Source: CAVQZA01 sp963724805 (lineage in GTDB: Bacteria > Actinomycetota > Thermoleophilia > Gaiellales > Gaiellaceae). From it: a DNA stretch of 64,000 nt. Position 1 is the stretch's first letter; every line of letters starts with the position of its first letter. Below the pieces are notes generated by a model, which was not told the origin of the DNA, did not search any database, and saw nothing but the letters and a program-made list of their open reading frames with translations. Location of the stretch: the NCBI GenBank assembly GCA_963724805.1, contig CAVRWA010000007.1, forward strand, positions 1 through 64,000, in the 5' to 3' direction. Both the position numbers and the translations under genes were made by a program. This document shows, one piece after another, positions 1 through 7,360 of this stretch.

Positions 1-150
1 TCGAAGCTCCAGCGAAATTCAAACCCCGCGTTTCGGGAAAATGCCGCTGGCGAGCGTCACGGTTCGGAACAAGGCTTCGACGTTCCGGAGTCGTTACGGC
101 GGAAGCTCGATGAGTTGAGGGCTCGTAGCGATTGGCGGGGTAGCCGTTAA
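1..150 (+). CDS. C-terminal fragment of an unidentified protein
   Basis: The frame is open from the window edge to a TAA at 148-150, and its last residues (LRRKLDELRARSDWRG) form a plausible amphipathic helix. It converges on the minus-strand lipoprotein gene that ends at 218. The start lies outside the window and no family is recognisable from 49 residues, so it may not be a real gene. Confidence 0.3.
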   Translation, partial: SKLQRNSNPAFRENAAGERHGSEQGFDVPESLRRKLDELRARSDWRGSR

Positions 151-217
151 CGAGCATCGCGTGTGGCGGGTCGCCGAGTGGTCTCGCCGACGCAACCAAC
201 CCGAGACAGCAAGCTTG

Positions 218-823
218 CTACGGCGTCGTGCCGGTACTGGTGCCCGACGTTGGCGCGCCGCCCTGGCCGTCGACTCGCGGCACGTACTGCCGGCAGGCCT
301 TGGCCGCCTTCTGGAATTCGGGCGAGGCGACGTTGGCGCCGCCGAAAGGCCCGCCGCCGGTGAGCTTGACGCCGTGGGCGGTCAAACACTGCCGGTATTT
401 GGCCAACGCGGCGTTGTTCACGCCCGGCCTGCCGCCGTTGCCGCCACGGAACTGCCCGCCGTTTGGCAGGTACTGGCGGCACCTCTGGAAGGCGGCCTGC
501 GTCTTGGGGTTGTTGAAGGCCCCGCCGCCGCTGCCGGCCGGCGGTGGCCCCGTGGGCGCGGCGCCGCCGCTGGCACCGTTCCCCTGGCGGCGGAAGCCGC
601 CGTTCGGAAGCGTGACGCCCTGCGCCTTGAGGCAGGCCGTGAACTTGGTGTTGGCGGTGCGACCGAAACCGCCGCCCGCACCGCCCGTGGTCGTCCCGGC
701 CGGAGCCGCGACCGTGGTCGACGAGGACGCGGCCGAGTTGGCGGTCCCGCCGCAGCCGGCAGCGAGCACGACCAAGACGATCAGCACGGGCACAGCGAGA
801 AGGGTCAGGGGCCATCGCCTCAT
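218..823 (-). CDS. Cys-rich repeat lipoprotein, secreted
   Basis: The product is about 201 residues. The start at 823 is chosen because it gives a short basic N-terminus, a hydrophobic segment and a lipobox-like LAAGC ending at Cys24; the longer frame from 865 adds unlike sequence. The mature part is Gly/Ala-rich and contains two tandem units of about 70 residues. Each unit has a CLxAxGVxLxxGG-type motif and then a CRQY(L/V)P motif, so each carries two cysteines that could pair in disulfides. No enzyme motif is visible. It probably acts at the outer face of the membrane. Three phased CTAAG repeats lie just upstream and recur before the 5496 export operon, so the two units are probably co-regulated. 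Function unknown. Confidence 0.7.
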   Translation of the reverse strand: MRRWPLTLLAVPVLIVLVVLAAGCGGTANSAASSSTTVAAPAGTTTGGAGGGFGRTANTKFTACLKAQGVTLPNGGFRRQGNGASGGAAPTGPPPAGSGGGAFNNPKTQAAFQRCRQYLPNGGQFRGGNGGRPGVNNAALAKYRQCLTAHGVKLTGGGPFGGANVASPEFQKAAKACRQYVPRVDGQGGAPTSGTSTGTTP

Positions 824-846
824 GGAGTTGATTGAACCGCGCAAGC

Positions 847-884
847 CTAAGAACCGGGTGACCACGGGCTAAGAACTCCCTAAG
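847..884 (-). promoter_or_regulatory. Phased CTAAG direct repeats upstream of lipoprotein gene
   Basis: CTAAG occurs at 847-851, 869-873 and 880-884. The start-to-start spacings of 22 and 11 bp correspond to two turns and one turn of the helix. On the coding (minus) strand this reads as CTTAG repeats ending 24 bp before the ATG at 823. Direct repeats with about 11-bp spacing are typical of OmpR/PhoB-family response-regulator sites. The same layout occurs at 5559-5574. Confidence 0.5.
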
Positions 885-889
885 TCTTT

Positions 890-1450
890 CTAGTTGCCGC
901 TGCTCGGCGTGACCGTCACTGACGTGGCGCGGTAGTTCCCGTTCTTGAGCTTGGTCACCTGGGCGGTGACCGTGTCGCCGGGATGGATGCCTCGCACGGT
1001 CGTCCGAGTCGTCTGGCTGACGGTGACGCCGGCCGGGATCTGCACCTTGACCGTGTTGCCGAGGAAGTCGGCGAGGTAGAGGGTCGAGCCCTTGATCAGG
1101 CTGACCTGGCCGACCTCCTGCGAGCCGCCGGTCGAGCCGGAGGCTCCTGCTCCGGGGCCGAGGAACCCCGCGGCGCCGCCGGCCGCACCGGCTGCGCCGC
1201 CGGCAGCCCGGAAGCGGGAGGCGAGCGCCGCCGCCGCGCCGGATCCCGAGCCGCTGTTCGAGCCGCCGTAGTGCTTCTGGATCTGGACGCCGCCCAGGAT
1301 TCCGGCTCCCACGAGCACCACCGCGGCGAGCGCCAACGTCAGCGGCCGGAGCCCGCGTCGTCGGCGCGGCGGCAGGACCTCGTCGGGATCGCGCGCGACG
1401 AGCGGCTGGGCCGGCGTGGGCGTGCTCATGGGCTGGGGCTGGTCGGACAT
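890..1450 (-). CDS. Membrane-anchored small beta-barrel protein of export operon
   Basis: The product is 186 residues: an acidic/basic N-terminus, one membrane segment at about residues 36-56, a Gly/Ala-rich linker, and a C-terminal domain of about 70 residues (KGSTLYLADFLGNTVKVQIP ... VRGIHPGDTVTAQVTKLKNG). The C-terminal pattern resembles DUF5666-type OB-like domains. It starts 9 bp after the stop of the MacB-like gene, so it is the third gene of that operon. It may be an extracytoplasmic accessory to the exporter. The family assignment is tentative. Confidence 0.65.
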   Translation of the reverse strand: MSDQPQPMSTPTPAQPLVARDPDEVLPPRRRRGLRPLTLALAAVVLVGAGILGGVQIQKHYGGSNSGSGSGAAAALASRFRAAGGAAGAAGGAAGFLGPGAGASGSTGGSQEVGQVSLIKGSTLYLADFLGNTVKVQIPAGVTVSQTTRTTVRGIHPGDTVTAQVTKLKNGNYRATSVTVTPSSGN

Positions 1451-1459
1451 GCGGGGCTC

Positions 1460-3469
1460 CTATTCGTAGCGAAGCGCTTCGATCGGGCGCAGCGCGGCGG
1501 CGCGGTTGGCGGGATAGATGCCGAAGAAGAGGCCGACGGCGACACCGACACCGAAGGCGAGGAAGACGGAGTAGGCCTCGACGACAGGCTGGACGCCGAC
1601 GATCTCGAAGCGGCTGCCGACGAGGCCGACGATGACTCCGAGCACGCCGCCGCAGATCGAGAGCATCGTCGCCTCGATCAGGAACTGGCCGAGGACGTCG
1701 ACGCGGCGGGCGCCGATCGCCTTCCTGATCCCGATCTCGCGCGTCCGCTCGGTCACCGTCACGAGCATGATGTTCATCACGCCGATCCCGCCGACGAGCA
1801 GCGAGATCGCCGCGACCGCGGCGAGGAGGACGGTGAACGTGTGCGTTGTCGCGCTCGTCGTCTGGAGCAGCGAGGCCTGGTTCAGCACGCGGAAGGTGGT
1901 GGTGCCGTTCGAGGTGTGGGTCGGCGTCAGGATCGAGTTCACCTCGGCCTCGGCGTTGTTCACGGCCTTGGACGACTTGGCCTCGACGATGATCTGCGAG
2001 AGGCCGCCCGTGACGCCGGTGAGGAGGTCCTGGGTCGTCGACAGCGGCGCGATCGCGATGTCGTCCTGGTCCTGGAAGCCGTTGGTTCCTTTCGGCTCGA
2101 GCACGCCGACGACGAGGAAGGCGTGGCCGTTGATCTTGACCGACGCGCCGATCGGGTTCGCGCCGTTGAAGAGATTGGCGACGACCGTCTCGCCGAGCAC
2201 GACGTTGCTCACGTGGTCGGCCTCGTCGGCTGCGCTGAAGAAGCTGCCGGCCTCGACCGGGCTCTTGCGCGCCTCCTCGTAGGAGGGCGTCGTGCCGATG
2301 AACTGGCTCGGGCTGTAGCTCGTGCCGTTGTAGGTGATCGTGATCGACTGGCCGTTGACGACGGGGGTCACCGACTTGACGTCGGGCGCCGACGCCGTGC
2401 TCTGGAGCGCCTTGACGTCCTTCATCGTCAGCTGGGTGACCTGGCTCTGCGTGCCCCGCTGGGCGCCGCCGCCGCCGAAGCCGCCGAAGCCGCCGGGCGA
2501 GACGCTGAGGATGTTCGTGCCGAGGTTCTCGATCCGCTGCTGCACCGCGACCGCGGAGCCGTGTCCGACCGAGACGAGGATGATCACCGCGGCGACGCCG
2601 ATCGTGATCCCGAGCATCGTCAGCAGCGAGCGCAGGCGGTTCGTCATCACACCCTGGAAAGCCATCCGCAGCGACTCGAACGCGTTCACGAGGTCGCCTC
2701 CCCAAGGCGGAGCGTGCCGAGGGCGAGAGTCGGGGCCTCTGCCGGGTGGGCCCGGCGGCGGCGGCGGCAGGGGCCCTTGGCGCTCGTCGCTCACGACCCG
2801 GCCGTCTGCGAGGTGGATCGTCCGCAGCGCGTGAGCGGCGACGTCTTGCTCGTGGGTGATCATCACGATCGTCCGCCCCGCGGCGTTCAGGTCGTCGAAG
2901 ATCTGGAGGATCTCGCGCTGGGCGGCGCTGTCGATGTTGCCGGTCGGCTCGTCGGCGAGGATCAGCGCGGGGTCGGTGACGATCGCGCGCGCGATCGCGA
3001 CCCGCTGCTGCTGACCGCCCGAGAGCTGCTGCGGCCCGTGCGACGCGCGGTCGGCGAGCCCGACGGCCGCGAGTGCGCCTAGTGCGCGCTCGCGGCGCTC
3101 AACCCGGCCCACGCGGGCGTAGATCAGCGGCAGCTCGACGTTCCGCAGCGCAGAGGTGCGCGGGATCAGGTTGAAGCTCTGGAACACGAAGCCGATCTTG
3201 TGGTTGCGCAGGTAGGAGAGCTCGACGTCGGTGAGGTCGCTGACCTCGAGCCCGTCGAGCAGGCAGCGGCCGCTCGTTGGGACGTCGAGGCAGCCGATCA
3301 GGTTCATCATGGTCGACTTGCCCGAGCCGCTCGCGCCCATGATCCCGACGTAGTCGCCCGCCTCGACGCGGAGGTCGACGCCGCGGAGCGCATGCACGGC
3401 GATCTCGCCCTCACCGTAGCTCTTCGAGACGTTCTCGAGCGCCACGGCGGGCCAGCGCCGTTCGCTCAC
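1460..3469 (-). CDS. MacB-like ABC transporter, ATPase fused to permease
   Basis: The product is 669 residues. The N-terminal ATPase has Walker A GASGSGKST (about 45-53), signature LSGGQQQR (about 149) and Walker B LILADEPTGNID. A Pro-rich linker (about 232-255) follows, then a MacB periplasmic-core/FtsX permease with one membrane segment near 284-304 and three near the C-terminus, including the MNIMLVTVTERTREIGIRKA loop. This layout is typical of MacB-type mechanotransmission exporters of peptides, antibiotics or lipids. It starts with GTG, sharing one base with the TAG stop of the fusion-protein gene. The Pro-rich linker could mark a recent fusion of separate ATPase and permease genes. Substrate unknown. 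Confidence 0.92.
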   Translation of the reverse strand: MSERRWPAVALENVSKSYGEGEIAVHALRGVDLRVEAGDYVGIMGASGSGKSTMMNLIGCLDVPTSGRCLLDGLEVSDLTDVELSYLRNHKIGFVFQSFNLIPRTSALRNVELPLIYARVGRVERRERALGALAAVGLADRASHGPQQLSGGQQQRVAIARAIVTDPALILADEPTGNIDSAAQREILQIFDDLNAAGRTIVMITHEQDVAAHALRTIHLADGRVVSDERQGPLPPPPPGPPGRGPDSRPRHAPPWGGDLVNAFESLRMAFQGVMTNRLRSLLTMLGITIGVAAVIILVSVGHGSAVAVQQRIENLGTNILSVSPGGFGGFGGGGAQRGTQSQVTQLTMKDVKALQSTASAPDVKSVTPVVNGQSITITYNGTSYSPSQFIGTTPSYEEARKSPVEAGSFFSAADEADHVSNVVLGETVVANLFNGANPIGASVKINGHAFLVVGVLEPKGTNGFQDQDDIAIAPLSTTQDLLTGVTGGLSQIIVEAKSSKAVNNAEAEVNSILTPTHTSNGTTTFRVLNQASLLQTTSATTHTFTVLLAAVAAISLLVGGIGVMNIMLVTVTERTREIGIRKAIGARRVDVLGQFLIEATMLSICGGVLGVIVGLVGSRFEIVGVQPVVEAYSVFLAFGVGVAVGLFFGIYPANRAAALRPIEALRYE

Positions 3470-5496
3470 TACGGCCCTCCGAAGATGGCGGGGCCGCCGC
3501 CGCCGACGCCGCCGCCGCGCAAGCCACCCGTCCGCCCGCTCGTGGTCGAGGTCGGGCCGAACGGCGAGCTCGACGAGCTGCTGGACGAGATGTTCAGGGT
3601 CGGCAGCACCACCGTCTCCCCGGCCTTGAGGCCGGAGACGATCTCGGTCGTGGTGTCACCGCGAAGGCCGACTACCACCGGGCGGACCGTCTGCTGCTTG
3701 CCCACGAGCACCGTCACCCTGCCGTTCGTGCCCGTGCCGGTGACCGCCGACGAGGTGACGTGCACCACGTTGTCGACCTCCGCCACGATCACGTCCACCT
3801 CGGCGGTCATGCCCGGCTTGACCCCGGCCGGGGTCGGGTTGTCGAAGGCGAACGTGACGTTGTAGGTGACGACGTTCGAGACGACGGTCGAAGTGGTGTC
3901 GATCGCGACGACGTGAGCCGCCAGCTTGGTGCCCGGCAGCGCGTCGACCGTGACGGTGGCCGGCTGCCCGTCCTGGATCTTGGCGACGTCGGTCTCGCTG
4001 AAGCCCGCGGTTACCTGGAGCCCCGAGACGTTGGTGAGCACGACGAAGCCCGTCGTCGAGGAGCCCGAGCCGCTGGCCGAGCTGCTCGACGAGGACGAGC
4101 TCGAGACGACGGTCGTCCCGCCGCCGGAGGTCATCGCGCCGACGACGCCGTTGACCTGAGTGACGGTGCCGGTGACCGGTGCTTTCAGCGTCGTCTGGCT
4201 GAGGGTGAGCTCGGCCGCAGTGAGGTTCGCCTGAGCCTGGGCGACCGCGGACTCCTGCTGGGTGACGTTCGACTGCTTCGCCGTCTGGATCCCGAGCTGC
4301 GCCGACGAGACCGACTGCTTGGCGCTCGAGACCGCCTGGTTCGCGCTCGAGACCGCCTGGGAGTCCTTCAGCGCGCCCGCCTGCTGGCTGTTCTCCGCGT
4401 TCGCGATCGCCGTCCGGTCCTTGGACAGCGCAAGCTCGTCGGCGATGATCGCCGATGCGTCGGCCTTGAGCGCGTTCTGGTCGGCGGTGACCGCGCTCTG
4501 GTACTTGGTCTGGGTCGCCTGGTCGGTCTGGAGCTGGCTCTGCGCCTGGCTGACCGCGTACTGGTCGGCCGAGAGCGCCTTCTGGAGGGAAGTCGAGTTC
4601 GAGCTGCTCTGGGCGGCCGCGCTCTGCGCTGCGGAGACTGCCTGCTGGTCGGCTGCGACCTGCGCCGTGGCCGCGGTGCAGGCCGCCGGCGTGGCAGGTA
4701 CGGCATTGCACGCGGTCGTCTCGGCCTGCTGATCCTTGCTGAGCTGGCTCTGGGCACTCGAAAGGGCGCTGCTGGTGCTCGAAGCACTCGCCTGCGCGTC
4801 GTACTGCGCCTGCTGGTCGGCCTGCTGTTTCGCCTGCGCCGCCGCGAGCGCCGTCTGGTCGGCCGCAACCGTCGGCCCGATCGCGTCGTAGGCCTGCTGA
4901 TCGGCGGCGAGCTGGGCCTGGTCGAGCTTCTGCTGATTGAGGTCCCGCGCCTCCTTGCCGCGATCGATCCGAAGCTGCTGCTCGGCCTGCGCGACCGACA
5001 TCGAGGCGGTCTTGCCGTTCATCTGCTTGTTGGCCGCGGCGGTCGAGACACCGGCCTTGGCGTTCGAAACGCCCGCCTTGGCGGCCTTCAGCGCCAGCAG
5101 CGCCTGCGCGTAGGACGTCTGCGCCTGCTGGTTGGCGCTGGCGAGCTGCGCGTTCGCCGAGGTCAGCTGCGCCTCGGCCTGGTCGACCGCGAGCTGGGCG
5201 GACTGGGAGTCGATCTTCCCGAGCACCTGGCCCTCGGTGACCTTCTGGCCGGGCTTGACGTCGACGGCGGTGACCTGGCCCCCGGTGATGAAGTTCACGT
5301 TCAGCGACTGCGACGCCTCGACGTTGCCCGTCGCCGACACCGACGAGAGCACGACCCCGCGCTGCGCCACCGCGGTCCGCGTCACCGCCGCGCCGGAGGA
5401 GCTCGACGGCCCCACCGTGAGCGCGGCGGCGACGCCGAGCGCGACAAGGATCGCCACCAGCACGAGGTTCGTCTTGTTGTTGGGGATCCGCTTCAT
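3469..5496 (-). CDS. Membrane fusion protein (HlyD/MacA type) with very long coiled coil
   Basis: The product is 675 residues. The start at 5496 (MKRIPNNKTN) precedes a single N-terminal membrane anchor; the frame extends to 5715 without a better start. The two halves of a biotinyl/lipoyl-like domain (GNVEASQSLNVNF...VKPGQKVTEGQVLGKI and LKAPVTGTVTQVNG) flank roughly 350 residues rich in Ala, Gln, Ser and Asp, predicted to be an alpha-hairpin coiled coil. A poly-Ser stretch (about residue 540) and a beta-barrel domain follow, and the C-terminus is Gly/Ser-rich. Usual MacA relatives are 350-450 residues, so the hairpin is unusually long, perhaps to span a thick actinobacterial wall. It is first in the operon with the MacB-like gene. 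Confidence 0.88.
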   Translation of the reverse strand: MKRIPNNKTNLVLVAILVALGVAAALTVGPSSSSGAAVTRTAVAQRGVVLSSVSATGNVEASQSLNVNFITGGQVTAVDVKPGQKVTEGQVLGKIDSQSAQLAVDQAEAQLTSANAQLASANQQAQTSYAQALLALKAAKAGVSNAKAGVSTAAANKQMNGKTASMSVAQAEQQLRIDRGKEARDLNQQKLDQAQLAADQQAYDAIGPTVAADQTALAAAQAKQQADQQAQYDAQASASSTSSALSSAQSQLSKDQQAETTACNAVPATPAACTAATAQVAADQQAVSAAQSAAAQSSSNSTSLQKALSADQYAVSQAQSQLQTDQATQTKYQSAVTADQNALKADASAIIADELALSKDRTAIANAENSQQAGALKDSQAVSSANQAVSSAKQSVSSAQLGIQTAKQSNVTQQESAVAQAQANLTAAELTLSQTTLKAPVTGTVTQVNGVVGAMTSGGGTTVVSSSSSSSSSASGSGSSTTGFVVLTNVSGLQVTAGFSETDVAKIQDGQPATVTVDALPGTKLAAHVVAIDTTSTVVSNVVTYNVTFAFDNPTPAGVKPGMTAEVDVIVAEVDNVVHVTSSAVTGTGTNGRVTVLVGKQQTVRPVVVGLRGDTTTEIVSGLKAGETVVLPTLNISSSSSSSSPFGPTSTTSGRTGGLRGGGVGGGGPAIFGGP

Positions 5497-5827
5497 CGCA
5501 GGGTCAGGGCCTCGCCCGCCAGTCTCTCCGAGCTGCATGAACGCTGCTTGAGATTCGATTAAGAAGTCACTAAGGCTTCGCCGAGGGCCGCACCGGATAC
5601 GCGAGGCCGCGTGCTCAAGCGCCGGGCCCGGATCGTGTCCAAGATCCAGAGATGCGACGAGCGGCCTCTGGCTTCTGGCGTACCGAGCACCCGGCAGGGA
5701 AGCCCCGGGGGCCAAGAAGGTTGGAACACCAACTCGTCAATCCCTGGCAGAAGCAGCTGCTAGGGGCCGCGCGACTGGCTTGATCCCCGCCTCCGTGGGC
5801 CACGAAATTGCTTCCAAGCAAACACGG
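5497..5827. other. Intergenic region with operon control site
   Basis: These 331 bp hold the CTAAG-type box at 5559-5574 upstream of the export operon. I see no gene, tRNA or convincing hairpin in the rest. The short open frames here have no credible start or composition. Confidence 0.5.
5559..5574 (-). promoter_or_regulatory. Phased TTAAG/CTAAG direct repeat upstream of export operon
   Basis: TTAAGAAGTCACTAAG has repeat starts at 5559 and 5570, which are 11 bp apart. It closely matches CTAAGAACTCCCTAAG at 869-884 upstream of the lipoprotein gene. It lies 63-78 bp upstream of the ATG at 5496, in the normal activator or repressor zone. Binding by an OmpR-family regulator is inferred. Confidence 0.5.
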
Positions 5828-6346
5828 CTATGGGTGGCGGCGGCTGATCACCACTGCAGACGGATTCGGGCGGACGAGAACGGCGCGTACGGTCGAGGGC
5901 CACCACTGCCGGCCACCCTGGGATGTTGGCACCTGTTCCGTGTTGAGGTCATGCGCGATCCGGCGGAGGCTCTTTCCCTGTGCGCGCTCCGCCCGGATGC
6001 GAGCCACGACCTCGGCTGGGAGACCCGGCTTGCGGCCTAGAGGTAGAGGTCGCCGTTGTTGTGCTCTTGCTTGTTGCCTTCGCGCGGCGAGGAAGCGCTC
6101 GAGCTCGTCGACCGGGATGAGGCGTTTGCCCCAGTCCATCTGCACGGTCTCGATGAAAGGGAGGACACGACGCTCGAAGGTCGAGGTGCTGATCCCGAAC
6201 GCCTCTGCTGCCTGGGTGCGAGTGTAGACGAGCCTCTTGACCCGGGTTGCCTGGCGGACGAATGCGAGCTCTGCGAACGCCGCGACTTCGGGCGGTACGT
6301 CTCGCTTTGGTTTCTCGATATGGCGACGGCGGCGCCGGCGGGACAT
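5828..6346 (-). CDS. DNA-binding protein with serine-recombinase C-terminal tail
   Basis: The product is 172 residues. The ATG at 6346 is preferred over a TTG at 6364. A basic N-terminus (MSRRRRRRHIEKPK) is followed by an excisionase-like helix-turn-helix (YTRTQAAEAFGISTSTFERR). The C-terminal 45 residues match the tail of large serine recombinases (VARIRAERAQGKSLRRIAHD ... VPTSQGGRQWWPSTVRAVL). The catalytic resolvase domain is absent, so this is not an active recombinase; it may be a regulator or excision factor. A related tail fragment occurs at 37203-37356. A 14-bp palindrome lies 33 bp upstream. Confidence 0.65.
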   Translation of the reverse strand: MSRRRRRRHIEKPKRDVPPEVAAFAELAFVRQATRVKRLVYTRTQAAEAFGISTSTFERRVLPFIETVQMDWGKRLIPVDELERFLAARRQQARAQQRRPLPLGRKPGLPAEVVARIRAERAQGKSLRRIAHDLNTEQVPTSQGGRQWWPSTVRAVLVRPNPSAVVISRRHP

Positions 6347-6378
6347 GCGAACAGCGTACAACAACTATGATGCGTATT

Positions 6379-6392
6379 TGCACCCCGGTGCA
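6379..6392 (-). promoter_or_regulatory. Palindrome upstream of the recombinase-tail gene
   Basis: TGCACCCCGGTGCA is a perfect dyad with 6-bp arms, flanked by ATGCGT on both sides. It lies 33 bp upstream of the ATG at 6346 and could be an operator bound by the gene's own helix-turn-helix product. That role is inferred from position only. Confidence 0.35.
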
Positions 6393-6460
6393 TATGCGTC
6401 TCGCTTGCTATCGCGGTTAGTAGTTGCTGTACGCGAGGGCAAAGGAGCCGGGGGTTGGCG

Positions 6461-6976
6461 CTAGCGTTCGATGCGCGGCTGCGGCCGCGTTCGAGCTCGA
6501 GGAGCTGTCGTAGCTGTCGGAGCTGTGGCAGGTCTCGTTCGCGGTCGAGGGCAGCGAGCATGCGCGGCGAGGTCACCGACTGAGGCGACAGAGGGGCGGA
6601 GGCCTTTGCCGATCGGCTCCCGGTTCGCGGCGCGGCGGAGGTCGTCGTAGCCGCCGCGGGTGCCTGCCGGCTCGGGGACGATCTTGAGCTCGCCCGCGGG
6701 GCTGCGCAGTTCGAGCGCCGCCTCCTGCCGGATCGTCGCCTCCTCGACGCGAAGCTTCTTGCGGTCGACTCGCTCGGCTCCGAGATCCTCCAGCGCAAGC
6801 GCGAGTCGGCTCAGGTTCTCGGCTCGCAGCGAGGGGACGAGATCGACGCCGCTCGTGAACTCGTCGGCCCCTTGGATCACGCGGGCGAAGCCGCCGATGA
6901 GGATGTAGGTCACGCGCCGGCGATCGAGCGCCGCGAGGATCGTGTACGGATCGAACGGCTGCTGCTGGGCGCTCAC
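6461..6976 (-). CDS. Nucleotidyltransferase-fold protein, partner of XRE regulator, frame-disturbed
   Basis: The product is about 171 residues. The GTG at 6976 overlaps the TGA of the upstream XRE gene by 4 bases, indicating translational coupling. The N-terminal part (YILIGGFARVIQGADEFTSG) fits the GG-containing start of MNT/AbiEii-type nucleotidyltransferases, but the usual D-x-D is replaced by GVDLVP, so catalysis is uncertain. One extra base near 6563-6568 shifts the frame after VASVGDLA. The expected continuation RMLAALDRERDLPQLRQL reads in another frame. One missing base near 6472 restores the frame for the last residues, IER. The net product carries about 30 wrong residues. Such pairs often behave like antitoxin/toxin or phage-defence modules. 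Confidence 0.6.
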   Translation of the reverse strand: MSAQQQPFDPYTILAALDRRRVTYILIGGFARVIQGADEFTSGVDLVPSLRAENLSRLALALEDLGAERVDRKKLRVEEATIRQEAALELRSPAGELKIVPEPAGTRGGYDDLRRAANREPIGKGLRPSVASVGDLAAHARCPRPRTRPATAPTATTAPRARTRPQPRIER

Positions 6977-7272
6977 TTGGTGCGGTTGTCCTTGCTGTGC
7001 GCTTGCATGAGTCGCTGGACGCGCCGTTCGGGTGAGAGGAGGACGTTCTTTCGCAGCCGCTCGCTTGCGGGCTGCTCGAGAGGGACGAGCTCGAGCGGCA
7101 GTTCGAATCCGCACGCGCGCACGAGCTCGACCAGCGTCTCGACGCTCGGCGCCACGGTCCCTTGCTCCCAGCGAGCGATCACAGAGCGGTCGCGGCCGCT
7201 TCGCTCCGCCAACTCGTATTGGGTCAGGCCCGCCCTGAGCCTCGCCTCGCGAATCAGATCGGCGCTTCGCAT
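6973..7272 (-). CDS. XRE-family helix-turn-helix regulator
   Basis: The product is 99 residues. A classic lambda-repressor-like domain occupies about residues 4-55 (LIREARLRAGLTQYELAERS ... VIARWEQGTVAPSVETLVEL). A C-terminal arm (ASERLRKNVLLSPERRVQRL) probably contacts the partner protein. It starts at an ATG at 7272 and overlaps the nucleotidyltransferase gene by 4 bp. It is likely the autoregulating member of a two-gene module carried by the tRNA-Glu-linked element. Confidence 0.85.
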   Translation of the reverse strand: MRSADLIREARLRAGLTQYELAERSGRDRSVIARWEQGTVAPSVETLVELVRACGFELPLELVPLEQPASERLRKNVLLSPERRVQRLMQAHSKDNRTK

Positions 7273-7360
7273 CAGTCGGGATTCTAACCCGCTGACTTGA
7301 ATTCGTCATCTGTGGCATATATGCTTCCAAACTTCATCGTGCCGCCAGGAGAGACTCACG

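Noticed and set aside
147..2705. 852-residue minus-strand frame
   Set aside because: Arg/Pro-rich shadow of the lipoprotein, 890 and MacB-like genes on the same strand in another frame, with no domain pattern.
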